Origin: Styela clava
Taxonomy: Eukaryota > Chordata > Ascidiacea > Stolidobranchia > Styelidae
Direction of reading: 5' to 3'
Assembly (NCBI RefSeq): GCF_964204865.1
Contig: NC_135258.1
Span: 18,724,583 to 18,788,582, forward strand
DNA length: 64,000 nt
The translations under genes were made by a program, and so were the position numbers. This document shows positions 10,501-25,500 of this stretch, one piece after another; the stretch's first letter is position 1; each line of letters starts with the position of its first letter. The notes under the pieces are model-generated. The model worked only from the letters and a program-made list of their open reading frames with translations. It ran no database searches and was not told the DNA's origin.

Positions 10501-13500
10501 CTTATGGAATTCTCGCGTAACTCGCGGTTGCTTCTTCTTACGTCAAAATTAAAACATTAGTTCTCTGAAATGCCACGGCATCGGTGGACATAAAAATATG
10601 AGATAAACGGTGTATTTAATTTTAATACGTATTTTTGGAATCTTGCCAACTCGTTATCGCCGTTAGAAAAATCTCAATAACTGATATAAAATCCCGAAAA
10701 GTACAATTTTATTTCGTACAATGAAAATGCGTATGAAATATATGTTAAATCAAAAATACATATTCATCGCCGCGATTACGCCACTTGTTAAAAGAGCCGA
10801 CGTTTACAACGAAAAATGCTTTTTCTGTTGTGCAAAGTAATCAATTCGTGACCGATAAGGGCATATTTAAAATGTCTTGCTTCATTAATTTAATTGTCTT
10901 CAATTTAACCAGCGTTTGCGTCCACAAAACAAAACAATTTTTTACAATTCACAATTTTAAAATACCTCTGCCATTTGCCGACATAAAAATAAAAATTTGT
11001 GGTAACTGCCCGTCGCCTATCATATATTGTTTTGATCCGTATTTTTTCTATTTTGCAAATTCGACAAATTTGAGATGTGCTTGTAACATTGACTCCGTTC
11101 AATCGCAATGCTGACACTCCGATTATTTTTAAAGATAAAACCTCCTGAAAAATCCGTAAATCTGCTGTAAATTCTCATGGAGTAAAATTTATTTCAGTAC
11201 AATAAAAATTGATGGATATACTTATCTTATCTTATATATCATCACAAACCGGGGAAAAATCGCGTTTTCGACCTTGTTTAATGATAACACGAAAATTTTC
11301 TACGACAATTTTAAAGTCATGGATAAAAGGCAAATCCCACCCACAATTAACCGTGTTTCGATTTTAGTGACGGTATGTTCCGAAACGGCGACCAAACATA
11401 ATGTGCGCCATAGGCACACGAAATTTTGCGATTTTGCGACTAGAAAAGCGTTTTTAGACTGTTGCGGAACTCAACAAAACTTATATTGTTTACGGTTTTA
11501 TTTTCAGTATTTTATAATGCCGCTTTTCAATCAAATTTAGATCGCGGTTTTACTCCTTCTTTTGTCTTTAGAACCTCGCCACCGATGAACGTATAATAAC
11601 TCACGAATTCACAACTCCGTGCAAAGTACAAAAATAAAATAATTATCTTGTTTATCGTGGCACAAATTTATGATTTAGAAAGAATAAAAACCGACGAAAG
11701 GGCGTTTACGGCCCAAATAACACGCTGATGAAAACATGGGCGATTTTAGCAGAAGGCAATTGGCAGAAGGCACGCTTTTTCAGTTTTCACATTTCCGTGC
11801 GGGTACAAAAATAAAATAGTTATCATCGTTCCCGCGGCACAAATTTGTGATTTAAAGAGAATAAACACCAATGGGGCGTTCACGGAATAAATAACATACC
11901 GCGTTGATGAAAACGAACGGCGATTTTAGCAGAAGGCAATTGCACGTGTTATCGGCAACTTTTTCACTTTTCGGAAAATTCAAAAGGGGGGGTTTCGACC
12001 CCGAACCCCCCCCCCCTGGCTGCGCCACGGGGTGGGGGGTATCTTATTTAGATAGTTTCTGTGGTCTGGAAAGTCGAATAGGCGTTTCGACATAGTAAAT
12101 GCTTTGATCTTTGCCCGCAAATTATGCTGGGCCTTCTACGAAATCCATAACGTGAAAAGATACGTTCAGCGGTGAAAATTGTTTATAACAACTTTAGATC
12201 TATTTAATTTTTTAGCGATAATTATTAATTGCTGTAATGAAATACAGTTTGCCTCTTTCACTTCTCTCGCAAGTGCCAACAATAACACTATTGAAAGATT
12301 TTGACAATGAGAAAACCATATTAAATTGTACAAAAAAGAATTAGTTGTGCAAAACCGGGGTCCTTCGAAGGCGCTCTGGTCCACATTATTGTAAAAAAAC
12401 ACTTATAATATCGGTAACCATTAACCGTTTAATTGCGCTTGACTATCGCACTTTTCGGAAATGATAATTTTGTAAGGCAGAAACAATATGTATTAAAATT
12501 TTTGCGAAATTATTGGGGGGGGGGGGGGAGCGGCCGCCCCCCAAGGGTGTCCGCCCCTAATTTAATTTTCTTTTGTTTTTTTATGACAGAACACAGCAAT
12601 GGCTAATCATCGCAAAACTACCGTGTTTCCTCGAAAATAAGACCTGGCCTGAAAATAAGATAATAATTTGAATTTACTAAATCATTTTAATTAAACCCTA
12701 CCCCTAAAATAAATTTCAAAATGTGTGGGAGAGGAAGGGTTCATTGGCCTGAGGTAAGGTGAAGATCACACCACTATTCAAGATTGTGTGATATCACAAT
12801 TATGATATTTGTCACTTGATTTTTGTATAGGAAATACAAATAAAAACAATGGATGTCGGTTTTTTTATATAGTGTTTAGTAAAAAATCTTGTGATTTTCT
12901 ACAATGTAATTTTATTTTTTATATATGAACGCAAAAGACCTCTTCCTAAAATAAACATAGTGTTATTCTTCAAAAAAAAATAAATCTAAATCCGGTCTAA
13001 ATTTCGGGGAAACAGGGTAAGAAAGGCTATACAGTGTACAAAACTGCTATGCGAAAAAAGCCACAATAGATCGTAAAAAGGAAACTTTCACAGATTAGAA
13101 TTTAAATTCAAATTAATTTCTTTTGTTTTTTTTTAAGATTTACGTATTCGAGTCGCCACCGATCCTAATAACCAGTATAATTAATCGAAGCTTACTACGT
13201 CTTTTCACAGGACACTAAGATTCCTTTTGCGACCCACCAGTGGGTCGCGACCCATAGTTTGGGAACCGCTGGTCTAGACTCTAGATTACCCCATAAAAAT
13301 TGTCAAATTACCCTTTTGGGGGAACCACTGCGCTAGACCATAACACTGCCTCTACTTTCTGAATGCTTGAATTTTATTAATTTTAACAAGAAAAACAAAG
13401 AAAGGCTCTTATTAGATGAAGATGTTTCTTCGCAAGCGAACACACAATTACAGCAGCAACTTGTACAAGCGGAAAGGAGATGTGGAGTTTACATGAAGAG

Positions 13501-16500
13501 ATTTAATAAGTTACAGGTAAAGCCTATCACCAACTTGTTGAATGCCTATCACCAACATTCTTGACTCTCATATTTTATCATTCAATTTCAAATTAATTTC
13601 ATGCAGTCAGACTATCACATACTCATAAGCATCACAGCAGAATTGGTAGATTCACTCGAGCAGACAGTTCATGGGAGAATGGTAACAGTGGAATATCTAC
13701 AGAGCGTTTGTGCCAGACTTTTCAACAGCAAAGTTGTTGGAAATTCAGCAAATATAGCAAGCATGGATTTTACACGGCCTGGCACTGCTTCTTCGCTCCT
13801 GAGAGCTTCAATTGCTCCTGATAAGTAAGTAATTTTTTGTCGCTTGTTATCATTGTATATCACTTTATGACAGTGTTTGACAACCATTTTCTTTAAATTC
13901 CTTATTTCGCCTATTTTAGGAATCGTCATTACTTCTTGACTATGATTAGCCAGTGTTATGCGCTATCGCACTCCTGCTTATGTTCAGTTTATGATGTATT
14001 TATAAATAAGTACCAAAGTATTGAAGTACTATATAATAATAATAATACTAAAGCAAATGCAATACGAAATCGGCCACAGAGCTGAAAATTTCTCTCTAAG
14101 GCGGAATTCCTCCCCGTTGGGAAACCATGGCTTTATGAGAAAAGAATGTTTTGCCAGTAATTTTTACTTCATCCTGCTTACACTTTTCAATAAACATCTT
14201 GACCACAGTTTAGAGTTAAAAATGAGTTTTTTGCAAAATATCAAAGTTAGTAATAAGTACATATTAATTACTTGGTCCAAGATTTATTTTTTGTTTCAAT
14301 TATAGTATCCATGAAGCTGAAGATGTGGCACTGCTTCCTTCTTTGGATTATACAAAATTGAAGAGAGATTTCATGTCTGGCCCAATCAGAACAAAGGCAT
14401 TGCTTTTACAGGCTTTGAGATGGAGACTGACTAGGTGAGTTTATCTTTGCTGGTTTTGCAAATTATTTGTAATGATTTGGCCTACGAGAACATGAGTTAG
14501 CATACTATTGAATATAGTAAAGCTGAAATACACGTAATGGTTACAATAGCGGACCTCAAGTATTCATGGCCCTCTTCATGTTCTGAATGTGGAAGCTGAG
14601 ATTGTCTGCCGAGTTTGTGTGGGCTTCCCCTTCCCTGCTCTCTGATTAAACACATATGAAAATTGTTGCATGGTGCCTAAAGAGGCGGAATCGAATTGGA
14701 CCCTTCGGTATATGAATCCTCTGGATTCTGTATTCTAAATTGCCCATCCCTGGTTATGATAATCAGAGAACTTCATCAAATCAATGCATATATGAAATAT
14801 GATAATGTAGAAATATTAAGATGGACATTGTTTGGATTGATTTAAATACCGGTAGTAGATGTTGGACTATTTTTATTTTAGGCTATTTTTGTTCTGATTT
14901 TAAAGTCACCCTGTCAATAGCTATCAATTACAATTTTATTCTTGAAATTTATAGGTTTCTAAATCTAATAAAACTAATATTTTTCATGGTAGCAATGCAG
15001 TGTTATTCATTGTCAACTTTATGTGATATCATTTAAACTAATTTTTGTGTTCTGATTCCACAGGTCTTTGTCTGGGGAACAGCGTGAAACAGTAGTTGAT
15101 GCTTTCATCGCTAACGATTTATTTGGATGTAGATCCCAAACTAATGGATATTCTTTGATTAATTTATTGAAATCTCCTGATTCAGTTGTTCGACAATACA
15201 CGGCTAGATTGTACAATGCGATCACTTCTTTGCAAAAAGGTGAGGCATTTAGTAGGGTACTCCCGTAGTATGTGTACGTTGTATGGAATTTGGTTCAACT
15301 TCAAGTTATCAATCCTATATCTAGCAGGGGATTATATTATATCAGCAGTCAACTAGACATGTTATTAAGCTATTGGGATATGATTTGGATGTTTGTCCTA
15401 TCCTATCCACTGGTTTTGAGTCTGAGATTTCTAATGTGCATTACTCATTTGACTCAAACTTCAAATACTATTGCTTTGAATAACGATTGTGACTTACCGT
15501 ATTTATTCAATTATAACGCGCACTCGTGTATAACGCGCACCTTTAAATTTTGAATGAAAATTGGTATAAAATTCTTTTTTTTTATTTTTTCTCTACTAAC
15601 TACTGGTAAGCACATAAGGTAACAACTCACAGCATGAACAAAAATTTATTAAAAGCACACAGTAATTCAAAACTCTTCAAAATCGGATTCAGTCTCTGAT
15701 TCACCAAACAACTGTTCGATTTCTGTTTGGGTTATGTTTAAATCAGTGTCCCAATCGGCGGGAACATCACTTTCAACCTCTTCTTCTGACCCTGATTTTG
15801 AATCCCACAACAAGTCGTCTTCTGTACCATCCATACTATTGCTAATGCCCGTCTTTAAAAAACTTAACTTCTAAATCTTGAGGCAACTTTTGTGCAATTT
15901 TTGTTTTCTGGCGTAGTGCAAGTCCATGCCTTCTCATAAACTTTTGTGCCCAACCATTAGATGCTTTAAAGGTTGAATCTTTGCAAATCTTTTGTGCACG
16001 GAGTCTAATATGGAGCGAAGTGACGATGTACCCACTAGATCTTTGATCAACTATCCAATCATAAAGCTCCTTCTCCAACTCTGGGTACCGGGCTTGTCTC
16101 CCTCGCCGCGCTTTCTTTGTTTTGTTCATATCTTTTAGAACAACTTTCTGCTTTCTCCAATCTCTGACATTTGTCTCTGGTACATTGAATTCTCTAGAAG
16201 CTTTTCTATTTCCATGAGTTTCCGCATAATCAACAACCTCCAGTTTGAATGCAGCCCTATATGCAGAACGTTTTTGTCTTGCCATAATAGATAATGGGTA
16301 ATATATAATGGGTATCTACAGTACAGTACGATAATGGCAAATAAATATTCTCAACGCAGCGGGAATGTCAAACGCATGCTGAGCTGTCGCATGTGCGTGT
16401 GCTTGCACGAAATCGTCCTGCATTGGAATGTGCATGCGCGAGCGCACGCACGTTTCAGATGTTTAAAACCACATTTTCAATACCGCATTTCTCAGACCTC

Positions 16501-19500
16501 GTGTATAACGCGCAGCATTGATTTTTGCCTAAAATTCAGTTCAAAATTTTGCGCGTTATAATCGAATAAATACGGTAATATATGACCAATATTATTCAGA
16601 ATGGCACAACAGAGAGCCTGTGCTCATCAATTGTTACACTTTTTTCTTTGATTAATTGATAACTTGTAGAATGGTCATAAAATCAGGTGATAATTATAAT
16701 ATAGACTTTAAATATAATTTTCTATTATTTCTGATTACAGTATAATCATAAAATATGTTCTTCATACTTTTACAGGAAGATCTTATCTCTGCAGTTTTCC
16801 GATGGGCGTTCGACAACTTCTTTCAGTATTAACAAGGTTAGATGATGAAACTGATAGATTATGTAAGGAACATTTACTTGGTTGTCTGCAGAAGCTGAGT
16901 TTGAGACGGTCATTACAGACTGTTATGATCGAAGGTATTTGCTGTATTTTAAATATAAGAGTTAAACAGTTTTAAAGCTGGATGTATAATCAATTCCAAA
17001 CAGTGTCAAATTATCCGAGTGTATGGGGCAAACTACTGCTCACACGTCTCATGTGGCCCATAACATAAGTTTGTATGGCAAGCAAGAGCCTTAAGCTAAT
17101 TTGAAATTTGTGTTAGATTAGATTTATGACACCAAGCTGCAATGAGTGAGGGTAATTTCCAACCAATCAAGAACAAAAGGAGTTTTGTTACCTACAAACA
17201 TTACATTTTTCGAAAGAATGAAAGAGAAGTTTCATTAGAGAGAGAGATTTTATTACCACAGGGCACAGACAATGTCAACACTATAATACATTTGAAGCAA
17301 CATGGAATAAAATATAATTTAACAATAAATAATTGGTAGATCATTATTTGTGAGGGTCAGTATGCAAGACCAGTTAGGCCACCGAGGCTCCTTGCCCATG
17401 CTGTATATCAGTGTTCACTATTAGCGCACTTTTTTGCGAAAATTGCGAAGCACTTTCGCAACTTTTTTTAGGGACTGCGAAATAGCACTTTTTTCCGATT
17501 TTGAAGAGAAATAGCACTTTTTTCCGATTTTGAATGGAATAAAAATTCAAAGTTAACAAATATTTTCGAGTATTAAGTTGACAAATAAGTAACATACTAG
17601 TACTTTTGTAACTCAATTCTGCATAATATGATATTATCATAACGATATTTACCGGAATTCTAACCTATGAGATGCAGACATATGAGATAAAGCTTTTGCA
17701 TTAACGGCAAAATTCTTGTTTATAATATGATTATTATACAAGCACACCAATTCTGCTTCTCCCGCAAAGATGTTGGAATACTACGCACTACGCAGTGCGT
17801 TTCTTTGAACAAGAGTGGTCATGTGACTATCAATGATATAGATGAATTCAAAATGACTATAAAAGTGTTAGTAAAGTGTTATAGTCACTTTGAATGAATT
17901 GTGACCAAAGTGCACGATTTTCAAATCAGACGAAACTTTTAGCAGCATGTCACAGATTTACAAAATCACCAAATTCACAAAATACCATTAAGTGCCATTT
18001 TATTGTAATCACAATGTTGAAAGCACGTGGCATTTTCCGGAATTTTGCGATATTTACACAACTATTTTTCATTGATATGCGAGTACGGGTGGGCAAAATT
18101 CAATAATTTTTTGAATCAAATATTTTTAATGAGTACCATATAACAAATATTTTTGGAACGTCGGTGGAAACATTAAAAAATCGGCAACAAAGCCTTTTTA
18201 CTAGTTAATTCCGTTGTAATCGCTAATTGTTCTTGTCACCGATCGTTTTGGCGGCGGTATCCAGGTTTTGGTAATCTATATTCCCGCCCTCTCTTTTTTA
18301 CAAATATGAATTCTTGCGGGTCGGCTGACATCGAAGTTTTATATTTCGGGTTTACCCGTTCGTTCACATCGGCAACAGCTGTTGAATACATTGAGGACTC
18401 AAATTAACATTTGCGTTGGCTTTAATATTACCTATCAAGATTTATAAAGTTACCGTCCCAATTTTATGCGAATGGTAATATTATTGTCGATACCATGATG
18501 CAGATATTTATTAAGACGATAATTAACTTTCTCATGTATTTCTATGGTGATAAACTTTGCAAATCTGAAATTGTGCCAATCCTGAATGTTGATTTAAAAT
18601 AGTGATTGAATAATTCTGCAATAAAGGCATTTCTGCGTGGTCATAAGACGAGATGACGTTAATGAACAGCACTTCTTTTACAGGATATTTTACGTATGCG
18701 ACTTAATGCTAAAAAGATTGGGCTCGAGTGCTTTTTTTTCGAGTGCTCGAGTGCCTAATAGAGGTCAGTCGCTAATTGTAACTAATTCCCTCAAGTTTCA
18801 ACGTGTTTTCAACAAAACAATACCCCGGCGATAATTATAGCTAAAATGTTACCGAGCAATTCACAATTTTATTTATGGAATTTGCAAATTCACCAGTTTC
18901 TTGACGATTTTGATAATGTCACGCCCTAATTATTAGTGCAAAAAATACTCCCCTTCTTCCGCGGCAGTTTGACGGGTTCTTTGTTCCATTCTTCAGAAAG
19001 TTCTGACACAGGGGATATAGAATACTGAATCCGGAGGGTTGAATGAATCCCTGTCCACTTACTGGTGATTTTCCGTTTTGGAATGCGTGAAACATTCTCT
19101 ATTTTAAATTAAATGACGTTTCGCGGGCTAGAGTTCTCCCCGAAAATGATGTGTACCAGACGTTATTTAGACGATAGATAAAACATTAGATTAATACTTT
19201 TCGTGACGCCTCGTTTACGAAAATACAAAGTTATATCGCTAAAAATGCGTTTTGATACATTTGGAATGAAACATTATTTACGATTAATTCAGATCATATT
19301 TTACTCTTCATGACACCCGGTATCCGAAAATACAGTTGTATCGCGAAAAATGTGTTTTGTTACATTTAAAATAAAACATTTTTGCGATTAATTTAGATCA
19401 TATTTTACTTTTCACGACACCCGTTTCCGAAAATACAAGGTTATATCGCGAAAATGTGTTTTGTTACATTTAAAATAAAACATTTTTGCGATTAATTTAG

Positions 19501-22500
19501 ATCATATTTTACTTTTCAGGACACCCGTTTTCGAAAATACAAGGTTATATCGCAAAATGTGTTTTGTTACATTTAAAATAAAACATTTTTGCGATTAATT
19601 TAGATCAAATTTTACCTTTCACGGCAACCCGTTTCCGAAAATACAAAGTTATATCACAAAAAAATGCGTTTTGTTACATTTATTTTGCATTCCCAATAAA
19701 ATACATATTTTCCCTAATTAAAGCCGTCGATGAATCTGTTCCTGTCGTTCAAGCTCGACACACGTTTGGACGAGTGTGGGGCGGTTTTTTGGTCGACGAT
19801 AAATTAAAAAGTTGCCACACGTTATTTGTATAACGATAATAACTGAAAATTAAGATTTTATAATAGAAGTGAATTTGTCTCAAGATGGTATTTTACGATT
19901 CTTGCCCACAGAAAATAAACACGCTGACAGGCTTGGTTATAATTGATATTCGTTTAATTTATAATAATAATAATAGTACTTACCAAAGTACTTACCGGGG
20001 AAGTTTAATACACACAATCTGTTAAGGGCGTCGTAACTCCCGTTTATTAAATATAATTTTTTTTACATTCTGCTTAAAAAAGCAACGTCGTTTTGCAGTC
20101 ATCTAACGTAACTCTCGCGACCAAATCTTTTTTGTTTTGTATGGCATCGTCTTGGCGACGAATTTATTGCCGACTGAATTTTAATTGTGTTTTAGGATAA
20201 GTTATTTTCTGTTTGTTGGTTTCTAAACTTTACAAACTTGGGTAGCAATTACTATTAATGTGAGATTTGTGCATATGAACGATTGAATATCGCGACTGGA
20301 TGTCTGATATCTGAGAATGCGTACTTCTCTTTCAACATTAATTTTCAGGATATCAGCGTTCATGTGGTCGAATAAAAATTATTTATCTAATGGATTGGTA
20401 TTTCGAGACACTCTCAAAATTATTTGGGATCCACTATTATATCATTCGTTTATTTTTTATATTCATGTTTTTTTTCAAGAATCCCCCTTGTTATATTTCG
20501 TGTACCTTCGCAAAAGAAAACTCCTTGGTGTCATCGTTCCTATTAGTGTAATTAAAATATATGGAAAGTGGCGTTGTGATGCGAATATTTGATGACCAAG
20601 GCATGTCGACATTTAAAAATTACTTGTCTTTGGGTAAGCTCTGAGATAGTCTAATATAAATGTAAATGAGAAATTAGGTCACGCTAGCTCATGAAACCAG
20701 GATTTTCAAAGTGATCTTGTGTAATATTTCGGAGAAAAAAGTTTGAAAGGAAAGTAGGTCAACCTATCTCCTAAAACAGGAGAGTATCCTGCGTAATATT
20801 TCGGAGGGAACGTAGGTTGCCCAATCTTTTAAAACAGCGGGTGGCGACTTTCAAAGTGGTTCAAAATCACAAATTAATAATTATCAGATTAGGTTTAGGG
20901 ATAAATCGAAAAGTTGAATTTCCAGCGCACCTAAGCCTAATTAGTTGATTGCTATTTATATTTTTTTTGGGGGGGGGGGGAAATATTTTGCACGGGATTT
21001 GTACAAATGATCCACCCTGTAACTAATATGGTTTCCAGCCTGCGTGTATCAATCGCTGTCTGTTAGATGGAAGGATTAACAAATGTGAAAGCCTTTGCTG
21101 TTCACGCGAGTAAGCAACTGACACCCTGACACCGTGATACATTGCATGAAAGTTTTGTCCGCGGCAGGTGTATGATCCACCCTGTAACTAATATGGTTTC
21201 CAGCCTGCGTGTATCAATCGCTGTCTGTTAGATGGAAGGATTAACAAATGTGAAAGCCTTTGCTGTTCACGCGAGTAAGCAACTGACACCGTGATACATT
21301 GCATGAAAGTTTTGTCTGCGGCAGGTGTTAGCAGATGTCCTTTCGTTGCCGATGAATTCGCTTGTTTTAATTAAACATGAATTCGCTTAAAGGGAACTAG
21401 GTTAACGGAAAGGCTTCTCTTTAATTCATAATATTAACCCGGAGGAGCACTTTTTCGAGTATCTATGCCGTTTTAAATGGGTTATATGAAAGGCTAGGGC
21501 ACCTAACTTGTTAAAATCGGCAAAAGCACTTTCGCACTTTTTTTTTCGACTGCGAAGCACTTTCGCACTCATAATTCGCTTAGAGTTAACACTGCTGTAT
21601 ATAAGAAATCAATCAATATTTTATTTATGTATGACGGATAAAAACATATGAAGAAATAAAATATATATGTGTGAGTCAGCAATTTAATATATTAAAGTTA
21701 AAGATGCATGTAGTGATATTAATAGGTCATGTGGGGTTTGGAGTCCCAACAGGTCCATAGAATCAGAACAATTATCAACAGCTTAGATTAGTTTTTACAA
21801 TTATTCATGAATTATAATAAATAGTTTTTGTATTAAATATTCATTGGATTGGGCTCAAATACACAAAGAAAATAATGTGGCAATCGGATTATCACAGATT
21901 CAACAATAAATAAAAGATAGGAAGTATCATTAGCAATGACTTTTGTTAAGGTGAACTATGATAAAGTACAGAGTAATGGTTTGTGTCAAAAAAGAGAAAA
22001 CATTTGAGTATACTTCTACAAAAATTGAAAGAGCCCAATGATCTTCAATATACAGTTTTCATGTGAAACAGATAAATTTATAGTATTAAAGCACAGTGTT
22101 TAGCTAAACTTAGGATTTTTAATCAAGATAATTATTAAATCGAGAGACAAATTTGAGTATTTAAGTAAGAAAACTTTTTCAGATCCTTATTGAAAACATG
22201 CACTGAACTTTCTTTGGTTTTAGGCAGAGCATCATAGACTTCTGCAGGTCGCTGCTTTCTACTGAAATTTTTCCATGCATGAAGAAATTTGATTTGAAAA
22301 TGTTTTCTATTTCTTTTTCTGACGTATATTAGTGTAGGAAATAAGAATGCACGAAAGTCGGCAATAAGTATAGATGCTCTTTGACAGATGTTGATTTTCA
22401 GCCCTTAATGAGAATCTCAGCGAGCAATATGACTCCTGATTAGAAAAAAATTGAAGCGTTTTCCTCGCTGTTGTGAATTTAAAAGTTAAATGTGCCTACA

Positions 22501-25500
22501 TTGATTTATTTGACTGATAATGATAACTGATGTATTTTAATTTTGTAACGAATTCATTAGAACGCTATCAATGCGTTCCACAACATCACAGCACTCTACT
22601 AACTTCTGCGGCCATGATGCGACCTGCAAGTCTAAACAATTGCCCAGCAGTCTTTTTCTGAAGCGACAAAATTTGTATTTAACGTTGTCACATTTCAGAG
22701 TATTGTTAAATAATAAATAAAATTAGGACAATTAGAAAATTACCCCAAAGAATCATATACCTTGGAAATAGTTATACTTTTATTATATAATCTGTGTTTT
22801 TCACAGGTGACTTGATAGCGTGGTTAGTTACAACATTATCGGGATTCGAAACATTGTCAGACTATATGTTGGAATATGCAATTGCACTGTTGATGAATTT
22901 ATGTCTCAGATCAAGTGGGAAGCGAAAATGTGGTGATTTAGCTGAGGATGTTTTAAGGGTTAGAAATCTTGTTTCTTACGAATACCGTATATAAAAATTT
23001 CATTTGAATGAAGCTTCAAGTTATTCGGATGATATAATATTGTTTTAATTACAGTAAATTCATAATCTGTAACTCGTAAAATTTGCCAAACAACATGTCG
23101 AATTGCACTAAATTATCATGTATTTATGTTCCGGTCACTGATGAATTACCATGCTTGAAATGTCTAGTAATCAGTGCAAATAGAATCGATAATGTTTTTC
23201 ATATAAAATATGGTTTTTTGAATGTTGTTGAATTAGTTGATAATTGAAAAAGTTCCTATAGAATGCTCGCTGGTTTTGATCTTAATTAGGTTTTTTTCTT
23301 GTTAGTAAACAAATCTTGCTTGTTGCTCTAGACTAGAATATTTAATTTAAATCGGATATTTTGCGATTCAAGCTGGCCAAATAGGTCATCTTACTAGATT
23401 AATACTAAAGTTGGGTAAAATTTACTTCCTATGGGTCAAATCACTCTTAAATTTTTAGTTATCTTATTGAAGATCAACTCCTAAGCAGCTATGACTATTA
23501 TTCGTCTTCGTTTTTCCACAATTTTAGTTAATTTTAAAAACGACAAATTTGGTTAATGTAGCGTAAAACAGTGTTATTACCACCTCTATGCCAAAAGTAC
23601 ATATTTCAGTATTTCTTCTTTGTTGGGCTTCATACTTTATTGTAAAATTGTTTTAGACTCTTTTTTTATTATTTGTTTTGTATTTTTTGGAAACAGGTTC
23701 TTAGTAAATTACTAGCTCATGAAAATTCTGAAATTCGTCCATATGTCAATGGGGCTCTCTACAGTGTGCTGAGTAATCCTGTCGTTCGATATGTTGCACA
23801 AGATATGGGACTGGAAGATGTCTTGAGGTTGTTAATCATAAAATATAAACATTCTGTACATACCGGTAATTAGTTATAATAAGGAACAAATAGTTTTTTA
23901 ATTTGTTGGTCTCTTTCTCATTTCATTGGGGCTATCAAAATTTGCTTTTTTTTTATTTTAAATTTTTTGAATGTTATGAGAAGTGAAGGCTTTTTATATA
24001 ACTCTTATCTGCGCCCTTCGCTTCGAAGCTTTCTAGAAGCATCCACTAATATTTAGCAATATGTAAGCAGGTACTATTTTGGAAAGGTCTGATATTTTTC
24101 TGATTTTCCATTGCCTACCCAATTTATTATACCCTGAATTAGGTGAGACTGTGAGAGGCATAGGATTTGGACTCAAGATATGTATCCTGTGATGTTTTAA
24201 CTTAATGTTTTTTGTGGAATCTCATGAAGTTTTCTTATAAGAGTTTCCACTTTTACATTTACAATTTTACATTCTCATAGAGATCTGATGGAAGGAGAGC
24301 AAGCTGAATTCAAAAGACAATTAGAATTTATAATCAGACAATTGAATGCAGGAGGTGATTCTCATAATGACAATAACCCTGATAATGATTCGGATGACGA
24401 TAATGATGAAGATGATGATGAGGTAGCTAGTTGCTTAACAATGCAATTGTTTAGGCTTAATCCTTTGATAAAGTTACAGTATACCAATGCTGCATTAGTT
24501 TTTGCTTCATCTTGAAGTAAAAATTCCAATGAAATATGGAAATACAGGGTGACCTAGAAACAGACCCCATAAATTTCCTAATTAAGTAATTTTATTCAAA
24601 ACTTGAGGTTATGTTTTGATATTTTTGGACTCAAAAGTTTCAGTAATCTAGGACGTTTATCACAAAAGTTACGTTCTCTCTAGAATATGTTACAAATGAG
24701 CTGGATTCTGTTTTTGGGGTTCCCTGTATAATGTCATTACAGACACTCCCTATGACAGACAGATGTAATATATTTACATACCCTTATCTATATTTAACAG
24801 GACCAAGATGCCATGGAAGCTGATTTGGACAAGGATGAAGTTTTGCAATTAAGACCTAGAGAATTGTCGGGGGAAAAATTTCTATGTTCAGAATATCTGG
24901 GAATTATGACCAACTCTCAACCAGCAGTAAGTAGCAGTTTTGATATAAAAAAATTAATGCGGGCGGAGCGATGCCCTAGCGGTTAAAGCGTTAGACGTGA
25001 TGATGTTGGCAACGTAAATTACAAGTAATTCTCAATTTGAATCCCATGCCCTCATCTCACCCAAAGTATAATAAATTGAGTAGGCAGTGCTAAACTGGGA
25101 ACATGTTCGATCCTTCTAAATGATAGTAGCTCCGTCGGTATGTATATTTAGATATCTGTGGATGTTTGTATAAGGTTTTGTTTGGAGTGAAAGGCTTGAA
25201 TAAGTTTTGTATGCAAAAAAATTCTATCAATTCTATTCATTTTCTGTTTATTTCAGAATTTCTTGAACCCAGCTATTCGATCAGTGGCTATGGATGGAGG
25301 AATTCCGCAGCGACCTTTGACTCCCAGTCATCATCGAACTACTGGAGGTGGAGGGGATACATCACAACTTCACAGTGGTAGTATGGATGTAATTGAAGAA
25401 CGTATCGAAAACATGAGCTTGTCCATGTCATATCCTAGCACTGTGAGTTCATTGATAGGCTTGTACGTAATTTACGGATTTACGGAATTATTTTGAGTTA

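Larger units (their letters stand above)
8725..12559. mobile_element. Second hAT-like element nested in the first
   Basis: The left end begins CAGGGGCGGACAC, and the right end reverse-complemented reads TAGGGGCGGACAC. The flanks CTTCAATT (8717-8724) and ATTTAATT (12560-12567) agree at 6 of 8 bases. G-runs just inside both ends are typical of this kind of non-autonomous element. Confidence 0.65.
8648..13271. mobile_element. hAT (Charlie-like) element in ARMC9 intron 5
   Basis: The ends are inverted repeats: CGGTGGTTCCCAAACT on the left and, reverse-complemented, CAGCGGTTCCCAAACT on the right. The flanks GTCTAAAC (8640-8647) and GTCTAGAC (13272-13279) match at 7 of 8 bases and fit the hAT preference for nTCTAGAn targets. 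The 4.6-kb body is mostly other insertions and has no transposase frame. The element starts only 56 bases after the exon 5 donor and ends 119 bases before exon 6. Confidence 0.85.
15497..16575 (-). mobile_element. Pogo-type (Tc1/mariner) element, internally deleted
   Basis: Inverted repeats of about 26 bases, CCGTATTTATTC-ATTATAACGCGCA, bound the element, and each end is flanked by TA (15495-15496 and 16576-16577), the target duplication of this superfamily. It lies in ARMC9 intron 9 on the opposite strand. It carries the N- and C-terminal parts of a transposase without the catalytic domain. Confidence 0.85.
17409..21594. mobile_element. hAT element in ARMC9 intron 10
   Basis: A perfect 8-bp target duplication CTGTATAT flanks the element (17401-17408 and 21595-21602). 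The ends start CAGTGTTCACT (left) and CAGTGTTAACT (right, reverse complement), followed on both sides by subterminal GCGAAGCACTTTCGCA motifs. The 4.2-kb interior has a five-unit minisatellite and a 165-bp duplication but no transposase frame, so it is non-autonomous. Confidence 0.9.
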
